From contig VIIQ02000791.1 of the NCBI GenBank assembly GCA_007449985.2, positions 58,981-122,980 of the forward strand: a stretch of DNA of 64,000 bases. The letters run 5' to 3'. Position 1 is the first letter of the stretch; each line of letters opens with the position of its first letter. The DNA is from Desmodesmus armatus (Eukaryota; Chlorophyta; Chlorophyceae; Sphaeropleales; Scenedesmaceae). The notes under the pieces are model-generated. The model did no database searches, was not told where the DNA came from, and worked only from the letters and a program-made list of their open reading frames with translations. Shown one piece after another: positions 24,011 through 34,300 of the stretch. The translations under genes and the position numbers were made by a program.

Positions 24011-25436
24011 AAGTCCCTGCTGGCGTGTACACCTCGTCCACGCAGCACACAGGGGTGCATTCACACAGCCATTCACACAGCCAGCACTATCAGAGTCCTG
24101 CCCTAGTGACTGTGTGCTGACTGCAGCAGCAGACCATCACTGCTACCCTGGCCCGAGACACAACAGCACTGCAGGAGCAACAAGTGTACGGTACACAACA
24201 CCAACCACCACAGCACTGCACCCCCAGGACCAAACCAGCAGCAACCACACCACAACAGGGAAGGCACCCACCAGAAAAAGGGGGGGGGGCCCCTGCCTGG
24301 CGGGCCTGCCAGCAGATGCATCACTAGGGGAGCATTCGAAACCCCCACCGCGGCCTGTTCGACGGGTGTAGCGCAGGAGCGCCGTTTGTAATACAAAGAG
24401 CATGCCGGGCGACTTGCACAGTGGGAGTTGGCGATGCCTTGTTATAACAGCTGTTACAACAACTGCCACTTCTGGACAGGGCACCGGATGCTCCTGGTGA
24501 GTATTGATATGTCATCAGAGCTGGCATGTTCCCGTTTTAGCCCCCGCTTATTTCGTGTTCAGGAGACTGCAGGCAAAACGCGTTTTCGGAACTGGACGCC
24601 TGCTGCACTCATCGCAATTTGAAGGCACTTTGACGTTGTGGATTTGAAAAAGCTTTCCCTTCAATACATACAGATCCACTGACGTACATTTGTTACAGCA
24701 ACTGCCACGATTTTGGACAGCCCTGTGCCCGCATCTGGGGCATGAAAGGTTGCAACAATAGCATCGCAAAGCGTTTGGTGCATGCAGTATTGGCAGAGTG
24801 CTGCTGCACACTGCGATCGATTGTCTGCTGCTGTCCTCGGCTCACCATCTACTATTCTGACACGATACATTGTAGTCCTATTGGTCTTGATCCCGAATCC
24901 TGGTTTTCAGGCGGGTACGGGCCTCACAGCGAAATCGCTACGGATTTGCTTTTTTTGCTCATGTTCAGATTGTACTGGTAACCGTAAAAATTATCTGCCC
25001 CCGCCTCCTTTTGATTTATTTGCCTGTGGCCCTTGACACCCTCCCCCCCTCTGTTTTGTCCCTGTGCGGCAGCCAGCTGCCCACCTGCTCACACCCCATC
25101 CAAGGCACCGCAAGCGGGGTGCACCCAGTGAAGCACTTTCAGGCATTGTACGCAGTACTTGTGAGATTTGCTTGCAGCCTGGTGGTCCGAGATACTGTTT
25201 TCATGTGCTTGAAATACGCAAGTTGACTCCAGGACTGCTAGTCTGACTGTGTGTGGGTGTGTGCTGGCGACCCCGTTAGTGGAATTTTCGACGGTCAAGG
25301 TGGTCACTCCACATGGTGCCAAGAAGCATCTGGGAAGCATCATGTGTGATTGATTGTTATGAAATGAAATCAAGGGGTCTTCCGACTGGGCTCGAAGGAG
25401 TGAGCACTCCATTGTGCGAGGAGGGGTCAGCCCAGA

Positions 25437-25672
25437 AGAAGCGGGGGGACCCCAGGGGGGTGCGCTTCGCGCACCCCCTTTCCCCCTGCGTTCACCACTC
25501 AGCCTAGGTGACCCAGTGTAGCAATGCCTTTAAACTGCTCGCACCCCCCTTTTCCCCCGCTGTCACCACTCAACCCAGGTAACCCAGTGCAGCCGAGCTT
25601 GAGGACTGCTCAACAGGATTGCACAGCCCAAGGGGTAGGGGGAAGCGCACCCCCCTGGGGTCCCCCCGCTTT
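25437..25672. repeat. Inverted repeat of about 32 bp arms with inner TTC-loop hairpin
   Basis: GAAGCGGGGGGACCCCAGGG plus GGGTGCGCTTC at 25437-25468 is repeated in inverted orientation at 25641-25672. Within the left arm, 25456-25478 is a perfect 10-bp stem (GGGGGTGCGC / GCGCACCCCC) with a TTC loop. The right part of the unit carries CACCACTCA.CC.AGGT.ACCCAGTG motifs, repeated at 25492, 25566 and 25673. Confidence 0.7.
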
Positions 25673-25678
25673 CACCAC

Positions 25679-26167
25679 TCAACCTAGGTGACCCACTGCT
25701 TCCAGGTCCCGGCGGTTGCTAACACACGTCTACAGTGCCACGTTTGTGAAATTGCTCAATGATGTATGCACTTCCTAGCACCCACGGTGGAAAGAAACCT
25801 GCATGCCGTCGGGCCTAGAACAAATGGGACCGTCCAAACGAATGGAGAATGCGGTCTGTTGGATGGAACGGCCCAGGGGCAATGCAGAAGGACAGTCCTT
25901 GCGCCCAGCTTCGGTCAGCGAGTATCGGACATCATCAATTGCGTACAACGGGCAATGCCGTAAATACTGAGAATACACAAGGATTTTCCCCCAACAATTA
26001 CACTCGACAGCCATCTCTCCACCAAATGCCACCCCGTTCACCACATTCTGCCACAAATTAGGAGCATGTTCCCAGCTCCCCTAATATTCCGGCCCACCAG
26101 CGAATGCAGCCACCACGCACACCTTCATCATATCCAACCAAATGGTACAGTGGGTCACCTAGGTTGA
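25679..26167. repeat. 489-bp segment with perfect 20-bp terminal inverted repeats
   Basis: TCAACCTAGGTGACCCACTG at 25679-25698 is the exact reverse complement of 26148-26167. The enclosed 450 bases have a lower-GC character and no gene I can name. The same CTAGGTGACCCA motif occurs elsewhere nearby (25501-25521, 25575-25590), so the ends may belong to a wider repeat family instead of one transposon. Confidence 0.6.
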
Positions 26168-26237
26168 GCCGCCTGCACGGGCATACGGGGGTGGCAGAGA
26201 GCAGGGGGAGGGCGGTGCAGGGGTTCCCAGTAAGGTG

Positions 26238-26254
26238 GGTGGGCTTCGCCCACC
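26238..26254. repeat. TTC-loop hairpin, second member
   Basis: GGTGGGC-TTC-GCCCACC followed by TCCTTTAACCTGC and ATCACCACTCAACCTCAGG. This repeats the order of the 25456 element (hairpin, CTTT, CCTGC, CACCACTCA). A looser relative (GGGGGC-TTGCC-GCCCCC, then CCTTGCCCCCTGC) is at 27187-27203. Confidence 0.65.
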
Positions 26255-27289
26255 TCCTTTAACCTGCAATCACCACTCAACCTCAGGGACATAGTGCAGC
26301 AGTGGTGTCAACCTCTTGAGCAGCACAGCAATCCGGGGGTAAATCCATTGGGATCCCCCCGCAGCACCGCCCCCCCCCCCCCCCCCCCCCCCAGCACGGG
26401 TCAATCTCACTGACCTATGCAGCAGTGACAGATATCTGGTGATCGACCTTACAAGCTATCTAGTGTTGCACAGGGCGACTGCAGACGGCAGCATGGTCTG
26501 CTGTCTGATGGTGGGAATCCGGCCATGGATGGGCAATCACTAAGTAGCATGAGGCATGCACAGCGGTCGCCATGCTTTGCCAAAGTAGGTAGCCATATAT
26601 GCCGTTCGTTTGAGGACTTTGAAGACCGGCAGTGCACTGCACGTGCGATGGTCGACCTTCGGAATGTCGTTGGCCGATGTGAGCAACCTGCCCTCTTAAT
26701 CCACCAAACATTATGTATTTCAATGATCATACCAACGCGCACACAGTGCAGGCGTATTGCGCTCGTTGGCTCGACAGCAGCAGCAAGCATCGCGAGTTCA
26801 ATCGGTTTCTGCTCCCCGCACAGAGTTGATGGGCGCTCCGCGAAACTTTCCGTACGGTCTCCGTGATTTGTCCAACATACGTTTGGTTTCGTTGGGCGTT
26901 CGTTTGGCATCTGCTCTTTCGTAAATTCATCCCTTCCGCCCTGAACCATGGCCATGGGCGGGTGACGACCACAGGCTCTTCGGAGTTCCTCCTTCGAGTA
27001 TATATATGCAACACGGGGCTCCCGTTCCGTCCGCAGACCCGTCGAAGGAAGGGGGTGAGGCAGGTTCGTTGCCAGTGTTTGCTGCTGTTGTCAAACTGTT
27101 TTTATGTTTGTTCACCTGCATTCTCCAGACATGCACCCCAATACTTATTTTACAGTGTAGCTTGTTGCACTGAATATTTCAAGCTAGGGGGCTTGCCGCC
27201 CCCCTTGCCCCCTGCTGTCTTATCCAGTGCTGCTGCACTGAAATGAATGCAGCCATTTGCTTTTTATGAGGCAGGGGATACCGATGGCA
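26255..27289. other. No supported gene
   Basis: A 168-codon frame on the minus strand at 26449-26955 is open but matches nothing I recognise, and overlaps a 113-codon frame on the plus strand. A C-run lies at 26366-26391. Confidence 0.35.
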
Positions 27290-27612
27290 GCAGCAGCACA
27301 CGCAGTACTGGTGGCGGGGGTCCAGGGGGGCAGTCAGCCCCCCTGCCTTGCATGTTCAGGTGTTGGTGCAACCAGGGATTTTACTTGTGTCCAGGGCGGG
27401 GGTTCAGGGGGGCAGTCAGCCCCCCTGCCTTGTATGCAACAGGTACAGCAGCAGCAGCAGCATCACAGTAGCAGTGTTGGTGGCGGGGGTCCAGGGGGGC
27501 AGTCAGCCCCCCTGCCTTGCATGGTCAGGTGTTGGTGCAACCAGGGGTTTTACTTGTGTCCAGGGCGGGGGTCCAGGGGGGCAGTCAGCCCCCTGCCTTG
27601 TATGCAACAGGT

Positions 27613-27646
<34 letters not shown>

Positions 27647-28050
27647 CACAGTAGCAGTGTTGGTGGCGGGGATCCAGGGGGGCAGTCAGCCCCCCTGCCT
27701 TGCATGCTCAGGTGTTGGTGCAACCAGGGGTTTTACTTGTGTCCAGGGCGGGGGTCCAGGGGGGCAGTCAGCCCCCCTGCCTTGTATGCAACTGGTACAG
27801 CAGCAGCAGCAGCAGCATCACAGTAGCAGTGTTGGTGGCGGGGTCCAGGGGGGCAGTCAGCCCCCCTGCCTTGCATGGTCAGGTGTTGGTGCAGACAGGG
27901 ATTTTACTTGTGTCCAGGGCGGGGTCCAGGGGGCAGTCAGCCCCCCTGCCTTGTATGCAAAAGGTACAGCAGCAGCAGCAGCAGCACAGTAGCAGTGTTG
28001 GTGGCGGGGGTCCAGGGGGGCAGTCAGCCCCCCTGCCTTGCAGGTTCATG
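27290..28050 (+). repeat. Hairpin-bearing minisatellite, array 1
   Basis: The core GGCGGGGGTCCAGGGGGGCA plus GTCAGCCCCCCTGCCTTG occurs about nine times, separated alternately by (CAG)n with CATCACAGTAGCAGTGTTGG and by TCAGGTGTTGGTGCAACCAG with TTTTACTTGTGTCCAGGG. Each core can fold as GGGGGGC-AGTCA-GCCCCCC. The composite unit is about 180 bp with two cores. Frames stay open across it only because of the triplet-rich spacers. Confidence 0.93.
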
Positions 28051-28129
28051 TTCTACAGCAACCAAGGGCTGTATTGTGGGGTGGGGGGGGGGGACCAAAG
28101 GAATCAGCCGAATTGTAATTGTGCCGCCA

Positions 28130-29340
28130 CCGGCCTGCCCATACTGCTGCTCGCAAATGCTTCCTACCTTGGCATACAATCACTGTATGGACGCATCGTA
28201 TCAAGCGACTGGCCTAAACACAAAGGCTGTCGGTCACACCATTTCGAACGCGTTTTCGAACTCGAAACTCGCAACGGTATTACACAAAATTTTGACCGAA
28301 AAGTCACTCCTGGTTTCTCACTCTTTTTCCGGGCCACAGGCTCTCCGAAGGATTCTCCTTCTCCGAGGACAACATGCGAATTCATAAGGAAATGCACAGC
28401 GTCAGCCAGCTGGTCAGCAGACCACCAGTCCCCATGCAGCATCAGAGTCACTGCTGCACTGAGCGGTCTGTCTGTGCAAAACTGCTGCGACTCAAGAACA
28501 TGGTTTTGGGGCATGTGATGCAGGTTTTGGTAGGCGCAGAGAATTTTGCACAGCAGCAGCAGCAGCAACACAGTAGCAGTATTCGTGGCGGGGGCCCAGG
28601 GGGCAGTCAGCCCCCCTGCCTTGTGTACAACAGACGCTGCAGCAGCAGCACAGCACAATGGCAGTGCTGGTGGCGGGGGGCCCAGGGGGGCAGTCAGCCC
28701 CCCTGCCTTGCAGATTCATGTCTCCAGCAACCAGAGCTGTGTGCATGCAATACAGCAACTTGCAGCAGTACCGTGCTAGTGGCGGGGGGTCCAGGGGGGC
28801 AGTCAGCCCCCTGCCTTGTGGCCAACAGGCACAGCAGCAGCAGCAGCAGCAACACAGTAGCAGTATTCGTGGCGGGGGCCCAGGGGGCAGTCAGCCCCCC
28901 TGCCTTGTGTACAACAGACGCTGCAGCAGCAGCACAGCACAATAGCAGTGCTGGTGGCGGGGGCCCAGGGGGGCAGTCAGCCCCCCTGCCTTGCAGATTT
29001 ATGTCTCCAGCAACCAGAGCTGTGTATGTGTTGGTTGTTGGCAATAGCGCTCAAAATTGTCATCGTTACGTTGCAATTGTCTTCCAACAGGTTGCGGCCA
29101 TTGCATTCTACCGGCCTGCCCTGACTGCTGCTCGCAATTGCTTCCTAGCTTGGAATACAATCACTGTATGGACGCATCGTATCAAGCGACTGGCCCAAAC
29201 GCAAAGGCTGTCGGTCACACCATTTCGAACGCGTTTTCGAACTCGAAGTTCGCAACGGTATTACACAAAAAGTCACTCCTGGTTTCTCACTCTTTTGCCG
29301 AGCCACAGGCTCTCCGAAGGATTCTCCTTCTCCGAGGACA
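28130..29340 (+). repeat. Duplicated 245-bp block following each hairpin array
   Basis: About 28130-28375 and 29095-29340 are nearly identical. Both start CCGGCCTGCCC..ACTGCTGCTCGCAA, contain ATACAATCACTGTATGGACG and CGAACGCGTTTTCGAACTCG, and end CCGAAGGATTCTCCTTCTCC. The first copy has a short insertion (TTTTGACCGA). A related sequence in inverted orientation lies near 23267-23305. The block plus the array upstream was duplicated as one unit. Confidence 0.8.
28556..29005 (+). repeat. Hairpin-bearing minisatellite, array 2
   Basis: Five more copies of the GGGGGGCAGTCAGCCCCCC-type core (about 28603, 28691, 28800, 28890, 28974) with different spacers (GCACAGCAGCAGCAGCAGCA, ACAACAGACGCTGCAGCAGC, TTCATGTCTCCAGCAACCAG). 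It ends just before the second copy of the 245-bp block. Confidence 0.88.
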
Positions 29341-29375
29341 TTTCAGTGATTCCAAGCAATTCTGTGCAAAAGACG

Positions 29376-29926
29376 TGAACATGATCTTGCTAATCATTGG
29401 TTGCAAGATCATGACTCCCCTGTCTTGGCGATCACAGGTGTGAGATTCATCATTTTATGAACACAGGCCTTCTGAGGCCGTGCAAAGGAGCGCTATAATA
29501 TGCCGAACGCAGTTTGATAGCTTAGAGCAGCAGCATGGCCGCATCGCGGTCGCCAAACGGTTGGCAACAGCCGCAGAAAATGGGCGTGTTTCTGCTGTTG
29601 TGACGCGCAATGCCGTTTCAAATGCGTGGAAAGCTGTGTTCAGGGAGAGAACAGCGACGGGGACGTTCAGGCACCCAGGATTAGTAACCTGCACTGCAGG
29701 CACAACTTCCACAATGTGGATAGCAGCCGTGAATACAAGTGAACAGTTTGCATGCGCAATTATCATACTACGAAACGTTGAGAGGAGGGTAGGAACAGCA
29801 ACATCGGCGACAGCAGACTGGGCAATCAGTCACCCGCGGGTTTGGTCACCAGCACAGTTTCGCATTGGCCAGCAAGCAAACAAAAGATAAGTGAGCATGA
29901 TCTTGCTAATCATTGGTTGCAAGATT
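29376..29926 (+). repeat. 34-bp direct repeats bracketing about 480 bp
   Basis: GTGA.CATGATCTTGCTAATC plus ATTGGTTGCAAGAT occurs at about 29377-29411 and 29892-29926 with one difference. Each copy has an internal inverted repeat ATCTTGC/GCAAGAT. The segment between holds a 136-codon open frame (29480-29890, +) of unknown nature. Confidence 0.65.
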
Positions 29927-31355
29927 TAACTTTCACGTCTTGTGACATAGAAAACGAATTAGCTTTTTGTTCTGAAAGAGTGACGTGCTGCTCCCGGCCT
30001 ATCCGTGCGGCTGCTGGGCCGGCGGTGCACACCAGTGTATACCGCAGCATAATAGCTACTTTTTGATGCCAGGATGCCTGCGAACAGGCCAGGCTGGCGC
30101 TCGGACCGGCAGGTGGACATCCGTCGATCGCTGGTGCCGTGGCACATGCTGCTAAGGTTGCTTGGCTGTCAAGCCAGATCGGCTGTAGTGATGCACAAGT
30201 ATTACAATTTTTACTGCTTGACACCCGTTTGCTCGCGGTCAGGCACGTTGACGCCGGGTGACAGCAGCCCATCTCCGTCGATGGCAGGTGCCTGCCCGTG
30301 GCCCATGCTGGTGGGCTGCTAAGGTTGCTTGGATGTAGTAACTGCATACGTAGTTTTACATATATACATAAGCCGCGGAAGCTGCATGCCCTTTGACGTC
30401 GGTTGATGCAATTCACGACAGTAAGGTCATTAGGTCGTGAGCACCAAATCCTGCTCAGCTGCTTTGGCAGTTCTTGTGCATGGCAGCATTGCTTGGTGGC
30501 CATTCACCTAGTCATCTCACCACATCAACAACTGAGGGTGAACACCTGACAGTGGCGCCAGCATGACATGTTTGCAAGGTGGTCTGCACCACCTTGAATT
30601 ATGTGCACACAACATCGACTGGGATGCTGCAGGTGTCACCCTTACTGTATAAAATATGCAGTGCAGTATGGCCTGCTGCAATCCCTAAGTCGGGCCCACC
30701 TAAACTTCTCAGCCTGCCTGCAATCAGTACGCAAGCCTGGTGGCAGTCATGCCATGCAAGTGCAGCTGCACACATGTCGCTGACAGAGTGCATGCTGACT
30801 GTCCTGGGCAGCATTCAAATAACATTCTTGCTGATGTTGCAGGCTGTCAGGTCATGGCTGGAACATATGTTGGGTCACAGAGGTGACAAGATTCAACATC
30901 CATGTCTTGTTGCCGTTAAACCACAAACCCTGAAGGCAGAGTCCTGGCCTTAGGCACCCTGAATGCAGGGAAAACACAGATTCGAATCTTGCCCCTCCCA
31001 CTAATTAGCTTTTTTATTTTTAGTGGTGCACCATATTAGGGCCAGAGCGAGTGTATTCCAGCACTGTGCAGCCCAGCTGCTGCCTCAGGCAGTCACAATC
31101 AGCAGTAGCTACAACATAAATCAATGCAACACTGCATAGTGCTCACACCATGACACCACTGCTGTTGCACAGCTGCAATCCAGTTGCAAGGATTACATCA
31201 GCCAGTGCCACAACACACACCAGGGACACACTGCCCCAGTCCGCTGTACCATGTACCCAAGCAATGCCAGCGTCACATCATCAGCATATCTGTATCTGTC
31301 TCTGTTCATCATCACACACCAGTCACACACACGACCCCCACACCCCGTCCGCACT
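29927..31355. other. No supported gene; 34-bp repeat copy 2
   Basis: No coding region recognised. The AT-rich 34-bp repeat of 22954-22987 recurs at 31005-31039. TTACA at 31193-31197 (TGTAA on the minus strand) is a likely poly(A) signal for HCF136, 159 bases past its stop. Confidence 0.5.
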
Positions 31356-34300
31356 TCACGCGTTGCCAGCGCCCTGGCCTGCCCCGATGTACCGCAGCAG
31401 GATGCCATCATTGCCAAGGATGAAGCCATTGCCACCACCTGGGGGACACAGGAAAGCAGCAGCAACAGCAGTCAGTACAGTAGCTCTTACAGCTCGACAC
31501 CACAACATTCACCAGCTGTGTTGCACCAACGCCCTGTGGTGGGAAAGTGTGGAGCACATCAGTTGTATGCCTGTATGACCCTTCACGGCATACAAGGCTG
31601 ACTGCCATGATACATCGTACAGTACTCAACCACTGCTGCTTGACCCACCACTGCGTCCCGCTCTACGATGGCGCTGCCACCCCATTGTCTGACTGACGCC
31701 ACTTCCCACCAAACAAGGCTGTCTGCCGCACCTGTGAACTTGATTGCGTACAGGTTTCCTGCCACCCCATTGTCTGTTGCCTTGTCACGCTTCCATGACT
31801 TGCCACCGTCTGTGCTCTTGAACAGGCTGCCGCTGCCGCCACAGGCGAAGGCTGTGTTCTGGTCGTAGAACCTGCAGGATGAAGCACATGCACAAGGAAC
31901 AGGGTGCGGGGTCATAACATGCCCCGGCCAAATATAGACCCCCATCAGCAACACCAACGATCCCTCTGCCCAAGACAGCTTGGATACTGCTGCATGTTCC
32001 CATTGGCCAATAGTCCCTGCCCCTGCTCTAGCTCCTGACAGTACGCAATGCGTCATGGAGTGTTATCCCCATCGGCTGAAACCCAGACGCCCTCCCCCCC
32101 CTCGTGACCTCATCACACGTTTCCAGCCCAATCCCTGCCTGGGCCCTGGAGCACATGCTTGGTCTCCCACCCCTGCGCTCAGTGTCTGATAACCCTTCAG
32201 CTGATCATGCCCTGTGCACCACTTACCCAACGTCCAGGATCCCGAAGCCGCGGCTGTTGAGTGATGCCGACTGGTATGCCTCGTCGTTGATCCCTGGCTC
32301 CTTGTTGATGAGCACCTCACCACCCCGGTGCTGACCCATATCTGGTTGTTGGGGGTAAAACCCATGTTCTGCAGGCGGCGGGCTGCGGGGCGGTTGTGGG
32401 GCTGCCAGTACTCCTGTGGAAGCGGTGAAGAGAGGGGGGGGATCATGAGGTTGGGCGTGTGTGTGTTTGGGAGGGGGATTCGTCCGGGGTACTACTATTG
32501 GTGGAGTACTGCCTGTGTGAGCGGCCAAAACTTGCGCAACATGCAGAAGTACTACTTATGTGCCTAGTAGGCACCCTGTCAGCTACTCCACAACTGTCGC
32601 CACCACTCATTGCTGCTTCCCGTCCTGGCAAACACCCACACCCTGCACAGGAATGATGAGCCCGCACAGTGAAGGACCAACCAACCATGCAACACCCGCC
32701 ACAACCAAGTATGCAACACCCGCACCATCTCTCCCCCCCCGAGGAGAACCTAGACCCCCCCTTTCCCCTCACCTGTCCTGCTGTCCATGTCATGAAGAAG
32801 TTGCCGCGGCTGGACACTGCCACATAGTCACCAGTGGGGCTGCGGGCTATGTTGCTGAAGCTGCCCTCGTAATATGACGCACCACTGATACCTGGGGGTT
32901 GACCCGGGGGGGGGGGGGGGACACAGTGTGTGTTGAGTTTGTGGTCAAGGAGGGAGCAGGTGCAGAATGGCAGAGTAATACACCACTGCCTTGGTTGATG
33001 TTATATGTGATCAAACGCACAGCTAGCCTCATATGAAACTTACAAACCTGCCATCCCAGCAAGAGTGACCGCCAGTGTGACTCACCGCTGGACACTGTCC
33101 TGTTGAGTGTTGCATCCACTGTCTCCAGCACTGCAGCGCTCCATGTGTAGGCCCGGTTGTTAGTCACGTAGATGGCACCCTGATCGGTGGTCAGCTCAGC
33201 CTGCCCAGGCTCTCCAGAGAGGGCACTGATCAAAATGGGGGCACCTGTGGTGGGGTGTAAGAGCAGAGTGGTGGCAGCAATTGTGCAAGCTGTCAGTGCG
33301 AGCAGTCAGTGTGACAGGTGCTGGTGTTGCTAAAATGCTGCATCTGCGAATGAAAGTCATGAAGAATGAGAGATGTTGTAGACAAGAAAGATGTTGTAGA
33401 CAGACGCTGACTGTGTCAACATCCAACTAAAGGAAGTTCATCACTGGCCTCCCTCTTCACATGCCTGACAGCGACCAGCTCAACCTGCAGTGTCTTACGC
33501 TCCCCCCTTTTGCCCCCCCCCCCCCCCAATTCACAAGAACCACCATCACCACCACTCAGCAGACACCGACACAACTCCCACCTTCCCTCTGCACCCGTCA
33601 TTCATCCCCCTCCCCCCCCTCCCCACCTGGCAGCTTAGCGCTGAGTGGGATGCGCTCCCAGCTCTTGCCTCCGTCCCCTGTGTGCAGCAGGATGGCGGGC
33701 TTGCCAACAATCCACCCCTCATCACCAGCAAAGCTGATGGACTGGAACCTGGAGGCAGACAGATGTAGAAGGGGGGGGGGGGGGGTAAGGGGGGGGGGGG
33801 GGGGCTGTGAGCAGAGATTGCTGTAGACCTGTGCGCAGTGGGTACACGGAGATGCATCAACACTTCAAAAGCTGAAACCAATTCAAGAACAGTGTCTCCT
33901 GACATATGAAAGTGACATGTCTACACAACAGTGTGTGCGCTGGACCCCGCATGCCAACATCCCCGCCCCTTTGCTTCCTGAGCCCTTGGCTTTCCTTGCC
34001 CCCCCCCCCCCCCCCCCCCCCCCGCCCTCCTGCACCCACCTGTAGTTGGATCCCTCATCCTTTGCTGCCTCAATGTCGCATGGCTGCCAACATTTTGGAT
34101 GCAACCAGCTCAAAATCAACGTGTCCTGACATGTGTCTGCATGTGTCTGCGAAACAGGGTGTGTGTGCTGATGCGCACAGCTGCATACTGATACCCCCCC
34201 CCCCAAAAAAAATTTGCACCCTGCAGGATCACCTGTAGTTGAATCCCTCATCCTTTGCTGCCTCAATGTCGCGTGCCTCCCAGGTCTTTCCACCATCAAA

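Larger units (their letters stand above)
22530..25360 (+). repeat. Dispersed direct repeat of about 370 bp, two copies
   Basis: About 22530-22895 and 24990-25360 are closely similar. Shared blocks include the C-rich start (GACACCCTCCCCCC), CCTGCTCACACCCC.TCCAAGG, AGGCATTGTACGCAGTACTT, TTGCTTGCAGCCTGGTGGTC, TGACTGTGTGTGGGTGTGTG and GGTGGTCACTCCACATGGTG. No ORF spans it convincingly. It is probably a non-autonomous or degraded mobile element. Confidence 0.75.

Noticed and set aside
26449..26955. 168-codon minus-strand ORF as a transposase
   Set aside because: Open and of mixed composition, but I could not match any motif to a transposase family and it has no partner exons.
27257..28518. Gly/Gln-rich ORFs of 189-272 codons over the hairpin arrays
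   Set aside because: Overlapping frames of a tandem repeat; nothing but repeat-encoded peptide, no start context or flanking exons.
30925..31000. tRNA or SINE suggested by GATTCGAATC near 30980
   Set aside because: The sequence resembles a B box, but no matching acceptor stem, D-arm or A box could be arranged around it.
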